DNA from: an uncultured bacterium | GTDB lineage: Bacteria; Verrucomicrobiota; Lentisphaeria; Victivallales; UBA1829 | Assembly: GCA_900548385.1 (NCBI GenBank) | Contig: URKJ01000005.1 | Location: forward strand, 1 to 64,000 | DNA: 64,000 nt | Direction: 5' to 3' | Shown: positions 17,248 through 27,327 of the stretch, piece after piece | How the letters are laid out: each line of letters starts with the position of its first letter | Numbering within the stretch: position 1 is the first letter of the stretch | Notes under the pieces: model-generated | The model's input: only the letters and a program-made list of their open reading frames with translations | Told to the model about the DNA's origin: nothing | The model's database searches: none | Position numbers and translations under genes: made by a program

Positions 17248-18093
17248 TTATTTTTCGTATGGAAGCACCATGCCGTCGTATCCGACTTCGATTCCGTACG
17301 GGCCGAAATGCCGTTCCAGATCCGCGTGAAGCGCTTTGCCGTTGTGAGAAAAATGATTGATGACGTACCGTGTGCCGGAAGTGACCGAACCGATCTTGAT
17401 CATGCGGTCGCGGAATGCCAGATGCCAGGAGCCGCTCATGTGGCCGTCCCGCCAGTTTTCCATGCATCCGGTGCAGTCGGCAATGACGATATCGAACGGG
17501 ATTTTCTTCTCCTCCAGCCATTGCCAGGATTCCTCCGGCAGGTAACCGGTATCGTTGGCGATCAGGAGCCAGGCTTTTCCGTGACGGATGGCGAAGATCA
17601 CCGCTTCTCCGGCAATATGATAATGGTTGGCGGGCAGCGGATAAAACGTCATATCCTCTTCCGGCAGTTCGACCGGCTGGAACGGAATCAGCAGATTGAA
17701 GTTCAGCGTTTCAAGTACGGCTCCGGCGGGAGCTCCGAGTTCATGACGGATCGTATTCCAGACGGTCGCGCGTCCGTAGAGATTCAGCGGGGAGATAAAG
17801 TCGCGGGAAAAACCGGGGCGGCGCATCCGCAGGGAAAACGTATCCAGATGATCTTCGTGTTCATGGGTGATGAACAGGTGTTTGAGGTGCGCGGAGTTGA
17901 GGCCGTTGCGCAGTTCTTCCGCATAGGTGTCGGGACCGTAGTCAATACGTACGCGTTCGTTGAGCGAATACGCGGTGGTCATGCGGAGGTCTTTACCTTT
18001 GTTCTCCCAGGCTTTCCTGCAGATTTCACAATCACAGAACCGCGCGGGAATTCCTTCCGCGGCGGCGCTTCCCAGAATGGTGACGGCGTTCAT
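17248..18093 (-). CDS. PhnP-like metallo-beta-lactamase-fold hydrolase
   Basis: A 281-residue MBL-fold protein. The N-terminus GSAAAEGIPARFCDCEIC matches the PhnP/PqqB branch, in which the two cysteines help bind a structural zinc. The catalytic metal site is THEHEDH near residue 78, and later ligands include NDTGY, ADCTG and NHFSHNG. PhnP acts on cyclic phosphodiesters, but here no phosphonate genes are near and the partner is an SGNH esterase, so the substrate is open. AAGGAG lies 14 bases from the ATG, a long spacing. Confidence 0.85.
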   Translation of the reverse strand: MNAVTILGSAAAEGIPARFCDCEICRKAWENKGKDLRMTTAYSLNERVRIDYGPDTYAEELRNGLNSAHLKHLFITHEHEDHLDTFSLRMRRPGFSRDFISPLNLYGRATVWNTIRHELGAPAGAVLETLNFNLLIPFQPVELPEEDMTFYPLPANHYHIAGEAVIFAIRHGKAWLLIANDTGYLPEESWQWLEEKKIPFDIVIADCTGCMENWRDGHMSGSWHLAFRDRMIKIGSVTSGTRYVINHFSHNGKALHADLERHFGPYGIEVGYDGMVLPYEK

Positions 18094-18139
18094 AAGAACT
18101 TACAATGCTCCTTGTTGTTTGATTGATAACCGTTTCGGG

Positions 18140-18159
18140 TGTATAGTTATTACTATACA
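18140..18159. promoter_or_regulatory. Palindromic operator upstream of the MBL-SGNH pair
   Basis: Perfect 8-bp arms TGTATAGT (18140-18147) and ACTATACA (18152-18159) are separated by TATT. It lies 47 bases before the start of the metallo-hydrolase gene. The spacing and the TGTATA half-site are like operators of GntR-family dimers. The regulator is not identified. Confidence 0.6.
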
Positions 18160-18219
18160 AGCCTTTCAGCGCAGTGCAAGTTTCATCCGCAGAAAAATCA
18201 GGAGCATCGGCCCGGAGGG

Positions 18220-19332
18220 TTACCATCGACGGAACGGCAGGTCCGCCATGAATTCAAATTCCGGCTGAATCATTTCACCGGACGGCTGATCGCCGTAAAA
18301 ACCGGACACCGTAACGCCGAGAAGACGGAGTTTCACAGTACCTGCCTCCGTTTTTTTCAGCAGTTCAAGGATTGTACGGATGATCGTGTCATCGTCGTTG
18401 AAATATCCGTTCAGTGTGCGGCTGCGCGTGATCGTGCGGAAATCAAAAAACTTGATTTTCAGCGAAACCGTTTTTGCGAACAGCTGCTGCTCCCGCATAT
18501 CCGCGCCGACTTCCCGCGCCTGACGGTTCAGGACCGATACGATCATTGCCATATCATCCACATCCTCTTCAAAAGTCTCTTCCGTGCCGAGCGATTTACG
18601 TTCCCGGTCGGCGCAGACTTCACGGGTGTCGATGCCGCGGACAATATCATAATAGAACTCGCCGACAACGCCGAAAGCCAGCGCGAGTTCCAGTTTTGAT
18701 TTTCTGCGCAGATCGGCGCCGTTGCGGATTCCGAGCTTGTGCATGGCTTCCGCCGTGGCACGTCCGACTCCGTGGAATTTTTCGATCGGCAGAGAATCCA
18801 GAAGAGCGATCGCATCCTGCGGGCGGACAACCGTCAATCCATCCGGTTTCCGGAGATCGGAGGCGATTTTTGCAAGAAATTTGTTGAAGGAGACTCCCGC
18901 CGACGCAGTCAGGCCGCCGGTCACACGGCGGATCTTCTGTTTGATTTCCCGTGCGATCGTACTTGCATAGGGAAGCGATTTTTTGTTCTCCGTCACGTCC
19001 AGATAGGCTTCGTCGAGCGAGAGCGGTTCCACGATGTCGGTATATTCGTGAAACACCCTGTGCATCAGCGCCGACGCCTCCTGATACACTGTCCGGCGCG
19101 GCTTGAGAAAAATGCCGTGCGGACAGAGCCGTTTTGCCATGTCCGCCGACATTGCGGAGTGAACGCCGTATTTGCGCGCTTCATAGGATGCTGTGCATAC
19201 CACGCCGCGCGTGCCCGGCATTCCGCCGACGATCACCGGTTTGCCGCGCAGAGACGGGTTGTCGCGGATTTCCACGGAGGCATAGAACGCGTCCATATCA
19301 ATATGAATGATTTTGCGGACGGGAAATTCCAT
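18220..19332 (-). CDS. dinB: DNA polymerase IV
   Basis: A 370-residue Y-family translesion polymerase. IIHIDMDAFYASVE gives the first catalytic Asp, SLDEAYLDVT the Asp-Glu pair of the palm, and ASAGVSFNKFLAKIASDLRKP the conserved finger/palm stretch. The helix-hairpin-helix segment FHGVGRATAEAMHKLGI and the little-finger domain follow. It copies past damaged bases and is usually induced by stress. The C-terminus ends FMADLPFRRW without an obvious QL-S/D-LF clamp-binding peptide. Its GAGG ribosome site includes the stop region of the upstream Nudix gene, seven bases away. Confidence 0.97.
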   Translation of the reverse strand: MEFPVRKIIHIDMDAFYASVEIRDNPSLRGKPVIVGGMPGTRGVVCTASYEARKYGVHSAMSADMAKRLCPHGIFLKPRRTVYQEASALMHRVFHEYTDIVEPLSLDEAYLDVTENKKSLPYASTIAREIKQKIRRVTGGLTASAGVSFNKFLAKIASDLRKPDGLTVVRPQDAIALLDSLPIEKFHGVGRATAEAMHKLGIRNGADLRRKSKLELALAFGVVGEFYYDIVRGIDTREVCADRERKSLGTEETFEEDVDDMAMIVSVLNRQAREVGADMREQQLFAKTVSLKIKFFDFRTITRSRTLNGYFNDDDTIIRTILELLKKTEAGTVKLRLLGVTVSGFYGDQPSGEMIQPEFEFMADLPFRRW

Positions 19333-19339
19333 CGGCGGA

Positions 19340-19885
19340 TTACCTCATTCCCAGCGAGAACGCCATGACTTTTGCGTCGATTTTCACGCCTTCTTTCAGG
19401 GACCGGCGGATGAACTCCGGCAGTTCTGCGCGGGAGACTTCGAATGTTTCGATGTGTTCCGAATCGTCGAAATCGGTTTTCCTGCCGTTCTGGGCATTTT
19501 CGTCGACTTCCATCAGAACGGGATAGACGGATTCCCCGGTGAGTCCCGGCGAATTGTACGACGGCGCGAGTACCTCACGGACCGTGCCGATGTATCCGGT
19601 TTCTTCGCGGAGTTCCCGGACGGCGGTCTCTTCCGGAGTTTCTTCCCCGTCGATCAATCCGGCGGGAAATTCCAGGACCAGGGCGTCGGCAGGGGGACGG
19701 TATTGCCGGATCAGGATCAGGCGGTGCGAGGGCAGGAGCTCCGCGATGATCACCGCCGCTCCGGCACACCGTTTCCGGGAAACGGTCTCCCAGAAACGTG
19801 TTTTTCCCTCGCAGTCGCGGTATTCCAACTGTTCCAAAGCGAGCCATTTACCGGCTGCAAGCTCATTTTTTCGGATAATTTTCAT
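19340..19885 (-). CDS. Nudix hydrolase (ADP-ribose pyrophosphatase type)
   Basis: A 181-residue Nudix protein. The Nudix box is GEETPEETAVRELREETGY (GX5EX7REUXEEXGU). It is preceded by LVLEFPAGLIDG, which is typical of ADP-sugar pyrophosphatases, and followed by YNSPGLTGESVYPVLMEV. These enzymes hydrolyse ADP-ribose or related nucleotide sugars to AMP and sugar phosphate. GGAGGAAC precedes the ATG. It is transcribed divergently from coaE, and dinB follows immediately, so they share a transcript. Confidence 0.9.
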   Translation of the reverse strand: MKIIRKNELAAGKWLALEQLEYRDCEGKTRFWETVSRKRCAGAAVIIAELLPSHRLILIRQYRPPADALVLEFPAGLIDGEETPEETAVRELREETGYIGTVREVLAPSYNSPGLTGESVYPVLMEVDENAQNGRKTDFDDSEHIETFEVSRAELPEFIRRSLKEGVKIDAKVMAFSLGMR

Positions 19886-19914
19886 GAAAGTTCCTCCTAT
19901 TCCGGAAAAAGCGC

Positions 19915-19942
19915 TTGACTTTTTCCATTTCGATGGTACAAT
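19915..19942 (+). promoter_or_regulatory. Sigma-70 type promoter of coaE
   Basis: TTGACT (19915-19920) and TACAAT (19937-19942) are separated by 16 bases in the divergent gap between the Nudix gene and coaE, about 100 bases before the coaE start. Confidence 0.65.
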
Positions 19943-20044
19943 ATAGCACTGTTTTTAATCAGTGCCACATGTTTGGTCAGTTTTATTTCCCTGAATCTTA
20001 AACGCTCGTACGTTGTGATGAACTGTTCCCCGGAGATTTTTTCA

Positions 20045-20632
20045 TTGAAGACTATCGGATTGACCGGTGCTGCCGGCTGCGGCAAGTCAACGGTATTGAA
20101 AATTTTTCAGGAGCTCGGCTGGAAGACGGTCGATGCCGACGCCGTCTGCGCGTCTCTTCACAGTGATCCCGGTTCGGGTATTCATCCGCTGCTGCGGGAG
20201 AGGTGGGGCGGCCGCGTGATCGCGGCGGATGGAACGACCGATAAACGCGCGGTTGCCGCGATCGTGTTCGCTGATGAAGCCGAACGCAAATGGCTGGAAC
20301 AGGTCATTCATCCGTTTATTGAACGGGAGTTGGAAAAACGGTTGGCACAGTTCCCGCCGGAGGACCGTGTGATGCTGGAGGTCCCCCTGCTGTTTGAATG
20401 CGGATGGGAAAAACTGACGGACCGGACCGTCGCGGTCTGGTCGCCGCCCGGCATACAGATGGAACGTCTGCTCAAACGCGGATGGAGCCGGGAACATGCG
20501 GAATACCGGATCCGAAGCCAGTTTTCCGCAGACCGCAAGCTGGAGCTTGCCGATTACGGGATCATCAACGATTCCGGTATGGATACACTGCGGATGCAGT
20601 GTGAAGAACTGAACCGTTGCCTGAATTCGTAA
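20045..20632 (+). CDS. coaE: Dephospho-CoA kinase
   Basis: A kinase of about 195 residues that phosphorylates the ribose 3'-OH of dephospho-CoA, the last step of CoA synthesis. IGLTGAAGCGKST is the P-loop; DADAVCASLH and HPFIERELEKRL match the family's substrate lid and CoA domain; PLLFECGW is a family signature. The open frame begins at 19973 and an ATG lies at 20018 without a ribosome site. The TTG at 20045 has GGAG nine bases upstream and begins right at the family N-terminus, so I choose it. Confidence 0.92.
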   Translation: MKTIGLTGAAGCGKSTVLKIFQELGWKTVDADAVCASLHSDPGSGIHPLLRERWGGRVIAADGTTDKRAVAAIVFADEAERKWLEQVIHPFIERELEKRLAQFPPEDRVMLEVPLLFECGWEKLTDRTVAVWSPPGIQMERLLKRGWSREHAEYRIRSQFSADRKLELADYGIINDSGMDTLRMQCEELNRCLNS

Positions 20633-20700
20633 GCGGCGCGGAAACGCCGTTCAGGAATTCAGACAACATAATCAACAATACCCCGGAGAATTTCTCAACT

Positions 20701-22758
<2,058 letters not shown>

Positions 22759-22770
22759 CGGAGTCCGGGA

Positions 22771-24693
22771 ATGATGACTGTTCCTGCGATCGTTCTCGCG
22801 GCGGGGTTCGGTTCACGGCTTTCCCCGTTGACGGAGCTCCACCCCAAGCCGGTACTCCCCATTGCGGGAGTGCCGATGCTTTCCCGTATTCTGGCGAATC
22901 TCAGGGAAGCCGGGGCCGGGCGTATCGCCGTCAACACGCACCATCTCCGGGAACAGGTGGAACGGTGCATTGCGGAATCCGGATTTGCGGAGTCCGTCAC
23001 ACTGTTCCACGAACCGGAGATCCTCGGCACGGGCGGACCGCTCGTCAATGCGAAATCCCTGCTTTCCGCCGGAGACTGCTTTCTGCTTCATAACAGCGAC
23101 GTTATTCATGACTTCGATCTGAAACGGATGATCCGCGAGCATCTGGAATCCGGCGCGATGGTGACGATGGCGCTGATCAACGGACCCGAAAACCGCGTAC
23201 TTGTGAAAAACGGAGAGGTCCTCAGCATCGTGGGGCGCCCGGAGAGAGAGCCCGTTGCGGATTCAAAGATGATGACCTACGGCTGCGTATCGGTCTATTC
23301 TCCCGCTTTTTTCGATTTCCTGCCGGAAACGCCCTGCTGCTGTTCGCTGGTTGACGCCTGGATTAAAGCGCTCGAAGCAGGAAAAAAAATCCGTGCATTC
23401 TTCCCGGAGGAAAACAGCCTCTGGTGCGACATCGGTTCTTTCCGGCAGTATTTCGACGTTCACGCACGTCTGCTCGGCGCTTCCGTGCATCAGGGGAAAA
23501 ACTGCCGCATTGACTCCGCCGCAACGTTCGGCGGATTCGTCTCTCTCGGCAATAACGTCACCGTCGGAGCGGATACGCAGCTTTCCAACAGCATCGTGCT
23601 GGACAATGCGTCTGTTCCTCCCGGATACCACGCATGGGAAGTCGTTACGGAACGCGGAACGGTTCACCGGGAAACGCGGTTCGTTTCGCAGCTCCCGTTC
23701 ATCGCCGGTCTTCCGCGCGACTGGAGCATCGCCTCACTGGAGGAACAGGGATCCGACCGTCAGTTCCTGCGGTTCAGCCGTCCGGACGAGCCTTCGCGCA
23801 TTCTGATGATTTCCAATGCCGCCGACAAGGATTACGAGCGGTTTGTCATGCTGGGCAGATTCTTCAACCGTCATGATCTTTTCACGCCGGAACTGTATGA
23901 ACATGACGCCGCAACCTATACCGTTCTCATGGAGGATCTCGGCGACCGCACGATTTACCGTATTGCCCGCGGGAAGGAGACGGAGCATCTGGAACTGTAC
24001 CGGAAGATCGTCCGTTCCCTGGCGGAATTTCAGGTGCGCGGAACCGCCGCACTGGATGCGGATTCGCAGGAGATCCGGATTTTTACGCGTCCGATGCTGC
24101 TTTGGGAGACCGGTTACTGCCGGGAAAACTTCTTCCGCCGTCTTTGCGGGATTGCGCTTTCTCCGGAACGGGAAGCTCAGCTGGACCGCGAACTGCTTGT
24201 TCTAGCTCAGGAAAATGAGCGCAGTCCCTATCTGCTGATTCACCGTGATTTCCAGTCGCAGAACATTCTTCTGCACAACGGCAGAATCCGTTTTGTGGAT
24301 TATCAGGGCGCGCGGCTCGCTCCGTATGCCTACGATCTCGCGGCTCTGCTGAAAGACCCCTATATGACTTTGCCGTCCGCCATGCGCGACGAACTTTGCA
24401 TGGAATACCGGAATGCTCTTGCCGGACTTGATTATCCCGTTCCGGAAGAGGAGTTCCGCCGCCATTACACGCTTGCGTCGCTCCAGCGGAATATGCAGGC
24501 GCTCGGCGCGTACGGCTTTCTTTCGCTTGTCAAAGGCAAGATGCGGTATCTTGATTATGCCGCGCCATGCCTTGAATTCCTGATCGACGGACTGGAACGT
24601 TCGCCGGTCGCATTTCCCCTGCTGAAAGAACTTTGCGCCAATGCGCGGGAAGTTCTGCCCGGCCGGATCAACCATTACAGAGGTGCCGAATGA
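22771..24693 (+). CDS. Nucleotidyltransferase-kinase fusion (MurU-AmgK-like)
   Basis: A 640-residue fusion. Residues 1 to about 235 are a sugar-1-phosphate nucleotidyltransferase (VLAAGFGSRLSPLTELHPKP, then GTGGPL and HNSDVIHDFD). Residues 240-300 are short left-handed beta-helix repeats (GGFVSLGNNVTVGADTQL). Residues about 310-620 are an aminoglycoside-phosphotransferase-fold kinase with VLMEDLGDRTIYR, HRDFQSQNILLHNG and VDYQGARLAPYAYDLAAL. In Pseudomonas, AmgK makes MurNAc-1-phosphate and MurU makes UDP-MurNAc, recycling cell wall and bypassing fosfomycin. Both activities in one chain fit this pathway, but the beta-helix is extra and another hexose is possible. GGAG precedes the ATGATG start; it follows rho by 12 bases. 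Confidence 0.82.
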   Translation: MMTVPAIVLAAGFGSRLSPLTELHPKPVLPIAGVPMLSRILANLREAGAGRIAVNTHHLREQVERCIAESGFAESVTLFHEPEILGTGGPLVNAKSLLSAGDCFLLHNSDVIHDFDLKRMIREHLESGAMVTMALINGPENRVLVKNGEVLSIVGRPEREPVADSKMMTYGCVSVYSPAFFDFLPETPCCCSLVDAWIKALEAGKKIRAFFPEENSLWCDIGSFRQYFDVHARLLGASVHQGKNCRIDSAATFGGFVSLGNNVTVGADTQLSNSIVLDNASVPPGYHAWEVVTERGTVHRETRFVSQLPFIAGLPRDWSIASLEEQGSDRQFLRFSRPDEPSRILMISNAADKDYERFVMLGRFFNRHDLFTPELYEHDAATYTVLMEDLGDRTIYRIARGKETEHLELYRKIVRSLAEFQVRGTAALDADSQEIRIFTRPMLLWETGYCRENFFRRLCGIALSPEREAQLDRELLVLAQENERSPYLLIHRDFQSQNILLHNGRIRFVDYQGARLAPYAYDLAALLKDPYMTLPSAMRDELCMEYRNALAGLDYPVPEEEFRRHYTLASLQRNMQALGAYGFLSLVKGKMRYLDYAAPCLEFLIDGLERSPVAFPLLKELCANAREVLPGRINHYRGAE

Positions 24694-25238
24694 AAAAAAT
24701 CGCCGTTCTGCTCGCCGACGGCTTCGAGGAGATCGAAGCGCTCGCCCCGTCCGATATTCTGAAACGTCTCGGTTATGATGTCGTTCTCGCCGGAATCAAA
24801 CCGGGCGCCGTCACCGGGGCGCACGGCATTCCGGTTCAACCCGCATGTGAGCTGGGCGAGCTTGACGCGGATTCGCTTGATGCGGTGTTTCTGCCCGGCG
24901 GCATGCCCGGCTCGACCAATCTGCGCGACAGCGAACGCGTGATCGCGCTGATCCGCACCCTGCACTCCGCCGGAAAGATTGTTTCCGCGATTTGCGCGGC
25001 GCCGATCGCCCTGCACAAAGCCGGAGTTACCGCCGGACGCCGTATCACCGGTTATCCCGGTTCGGAACAGATGGCGCCCGGACTCGTCTACACCGGAGAG
25101 CGGACCGAGACCGACGGCGGCGTCGTGACCGGGAAAGGTCCCGGTGCGGCGTTCGACTTCGCGTTTGCTCTCGCCGCCGCGCTCGGTTCTTCGCCCGATG
25201 AAATCAAAACCATGAAACTGCAAATGTTTGTACTCTGA
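24690..25238 (+). CDS. DJ-1/PfpI family protein (YajL-like)
   Basis: A 182-residue protein of the DJ-1/ThiJ group. GFEEIEALAPSDIL carries the conserved Glu next to the active site, and VSAICAAPIALHKAG is the nucleophile elbow with the reactive Cys near residue 105. Members act in oxidative and glycation stress, with glyoxalase or deglycase activity proposed, and the precise activity here cannot be told. The start ATG overlaps the stop of the fusion gene (ATGA), and its own stop overlaps the tgt start by one base (TGATG), so it is in a coupled operon. Confidence 0.9.
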   Translation: MKKIAVLLADGFEEIEALAPSDILKRLGYDVVLAGIKPGAVTGAHGIPVQPACELGELDADSLDAVFLPGGMPGSTNLRDSERVIALIRTLHSAGKIVSAICAAPIALHKAGVTAGRRITGYPGSEQMAPGLVYTGERTETDGGVVTGKGPGAAFDFAFALAAALGSSPDEIKTMKLQMFVL

Positions 25239-26335
25239 TGGATAATTTTGAACTGCTGTATCAGGATCCGGCGTCCGGAGCAAGGCTCGGACGCCTCAAA
25301 ACCGCCCATGGCGTAGTCAACACCCCGGTTTTCATGCCGGTCGGCACCCGCGGCACCGTGAAAGCGATGTCTCCGCGGGAACTGGAAGAATTGAATGTCC
25401 AGATCATTCTGGGCAACACCTATCACCTCTTTCTGCGTCCGGGACCGGAGCTGATCGAAAAAGCGGGCGGACTGCACCGGTTTGAAGACTGGGATCATCC
25501 GATCCTTACCGACAGCGGCGGATTTCAGGTGTTCAGTCTCTCAAACCTGCGGAAAATGAAACCCGATGGCGTGGAATTTGCATCTCATATCGACGGTACG
25601 CGTTTTTTTCTCGGTCCGCGCGAATCCATGGCGATTCAGCGCGCGCTCGGTTCAGACGTTGTGATGTCGTTCGACGAATGCACTCCTTATCCCTGTAAAT
25701 ACGAGGACGCGGCGAAATCCCTGGATGTCACTCTCCGCTGGGAACTGATGTCCCGTGAACAGAAACTCAAGGAGCACCAGATGCTGTTCGGCATCGTGCA
25801 GGGCTCCACTTACCGGGACCTTCGTGAACGTTCCGCAAAGGAGCTCGTCAGGATCGGATTTGACGGTTATTCCATCGGCGGGCTCAGCGTTGGCGAATCG
25901 GAAGAACAGATGTTCGAGTGTCTGGACTGGGTCACTCCGCTGCTTCCGAAAGACAAGCCGCGCTATCTGATGGGGGTGGGAACGCCGAAACAGATCTATG
26001 AAGGCGTCCGGCGCGGCGTGGATATGTTCGACTGTGTCATGCCGACCCGTCTGGCGCGCCACGGTTCCGCATTCGTTCGCGGCGGAAAAACGATTCCGGT
26101 CAAAGCCGGCAAGTACCGCGAGGATTTCACCCCGGTCGATCCGACCTGCAGCTGTTACTGCTGTACGCATTTCACCAAGGCGTATATCCGTCATCTGATG
26201 AATGTTAATGAAATACTCGGAATCCGGCTGATTACCTTGCACAATATCCATTACTTCATGGATCTGACACGGCGCATCCGGGAACACATCGCGGCGGGCA
26301 CGCTTCATGAAATGGCGGCGGAATTCGAGGACTGA
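25238..26335 (+). CDS. tgt: Queuine tRNA-ribosyltransferase
   Basis: A 365-residue TIM-barrel enzyme that exchanges guanine-34 of GUN-anticodon tRNAs for preQ1, the entry to queuosine. The catalytic Asp is in LTDSGGFQVFSL and the nucleophile Asp in GVDMFDCVMPTRLAR. SIGGLSVGE is the base-binding loop. The zinc site is CSCYCC with a His about 25 residues later (TLHN). Length is normal. The other queuosine genes are not in the window. It overlaps the DJ-1 gene by one base and the phosphoesterase gene follows after four. Confidence 0.97.
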   Translation: MDNFELLYQDPASGARLGRLKTAHGVVNTPVFMPVGTRGTVKAMSPRELEELNVQIILGNTYHLFLRPGPELIEKAGGLHRFEDWDHPILTDSGGFQVFSLSNLRKMKPDGVEFASHIDGTRFFLGPRESMAIQRALGSDVVMSFDECTPYPCKYEDAAKSLDVTLRWELMSREQKLKEHQMLFGIVQGSTYRDLRERSAKELVRIGFDGYSIGGLSVGESEEQMFECLDWVTPLLPKDKPRYLMGVGTPKQIYEGVRRGVDMFDCVMPTRLARHGSAFVRGGKTIPVKAGKYREDFTPVDPTCSCYCCTHFTKAYIRHLMNVNEILGIRLITLHNIHYFMDLTRRIREHIAAGTLHEMAAEFED

Positions 26336-26339
26336 AGCC

Positions 26340-27188
26340 ATGAAACAGCAGAAAAAACATTCCGGTCTCCGTATCGGGCTGTATGGATTTCTCCTTCTTC
26401 TGCTGCTTTTTCTGTCGGGAGCCGCTCTGTACTGTTTTTTCATGGAACCGGACCGCCTGATACTGGTGCGGGAACCGGTCCGGATTCCCGGTTTGCCGGA
26501 GGCGTTCGACGGTTTCCGGATCGCAGTTATGAGCGATTTCCATCTGACGACAAAAGCGGATGATCTTTCTCTCTTCCGGAGAGCGGTCGCGCTTGCCAAC
26601 GCCCAGTCGCCCGATGCGGTGTTTCTGCTGGGCGACTTTGTCGAAGGGAATATTCCCGGTTACGGCGGGGAGATCGGTACGGCGGGCAGGGAACTCGGCA
26701 GGCTCAAAGCGCCCGACGGGATTTTTGCGGTCATGGGAAATCACGACCGCAGACTGGGAATTGCCAAACTGACCGGGAGTCTGGAGCGGAACGGGATCAT
26801 CGTACTTGAAAATTCCAGCCGCACGATCCGCCGCGGCAAATACGCAATCCATATTGCCGGACTGGCGGAAAGCAAACCTGACAATAAATTGAGCTCGTTG
26901 CCGGAAGTTCCGCCGGATGAACCGGTTTTTCTCCTGTCGCATTATCCCGACCGACCCTTGTCGGTCAAACGTCCGGTTGCACTGTCATTTGCCGGGCATA
27001 CGCACGGCGGGCAGATCGTCCTTCCGCTTGTCGGCGCATTGGTCGTATATTCCAGATACGGTCTGCTTCGCGGATTCGAGGAACGGAAAGGACGCAGACT
27101 GTTTATCACTTCGGGCATCGGAACCAGTCTGCTCCGGATCCGTTGCGGAGTTCCGCCGGAAGTCGTTCTGATCACCCTGAAAAAATAA
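26340..27188 (+). CDS. Membrane-anchored metallophosphoesterase (YkuE/LpxG-like)
   Basis: A 282-residue protein with one N-terminal membrane helix (GLYGFLLLLLLFLSGAAL) and a calcineurin-like phosphoesterase domain. The metal ligands are VMSDFHL, LLGDFVEG, VMGNHDRR, LLSHYPD and FAGHTHGGQ, in order. Relatives include YkuE/YaeI and the chlamydial UDP-2,3-diacylglucosamine hydrolase LpxG, which is also membrane-anchored. In an LPS-making PVC bacterium, LpxG function in lipid A synthesis is a real alternative, but no other lpx gene is here to support it. The ATG at 26340 is preferred over the longer frame at 26307, which lies inside tgt. Confidence 0.85.
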   Translation: MKQQKKHSGLRIGLYGFLLLLLLFLSGAALYCFFMEPDRLILVREPVRIPGLPEAFDGFRIAVMSDFHLTTKADDLSLFRRAVALANAQSPDAVFLLGDFVEGNIPGYGGEIGTAGRELGRLKAPDGIFAVMGNHDRRLGIAKLTGSLERNGIIVLENSSRTIRRGKYAIHIAGLAESKPDNKLSSLPEVPPDEPVFLLSHYPDRPLSVKRPVALSFAGHTHGGQIVLPLVGALVVYSRYGLLRGFEERKGRRLFITSGIGTSLLRIRCGVPPEVVLITLKK

Positions 27189-27252
27189 ATGCCGGTGTTT
27201 TCCACAGGGAAGCAGGTTATTTTTTATTTTTCGGATTTTTTCAAATAGGGTC

Positions 27253-27281
27253 TTGACAAATGCTTGTATATGTTGTATAAT
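27253..27281 (+). promoter_or_regulatory. Consensus sigma-70 promoter of the GntR/LacI-type regulator
   Basis: TTGACA (27253-27258) and TATAAT (27276-27281) match the consensus exactly with a 17-base spacer. The -10 lies inside operator copy 1. Confidence 0.9.
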
Positions 27282-27316
27282 TAAAACAGATGCAACTTGT
27301 ATGTGTTGTATAATCA
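27263..27316 (+). promoter_or_regulatory. Two tandem operators over the regulator promoter
   Basis: A 21-base unit CTTGTATRTGTTGTATAATYA occurs at 27263-27283 and again at 27296-27316, 33 bases apart (about three helical turns), with two differences. Each unit itself contains TTGTAT twice, nine bases apart. Copy 1 covers the -10 and copy 2 ends at the ribosome site AAGGAG. The layout suits autorepression by the encoded GntR-type protein. Confidence 0.75.
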
Positions 27317-27327
27317 AGGAGAACGTT

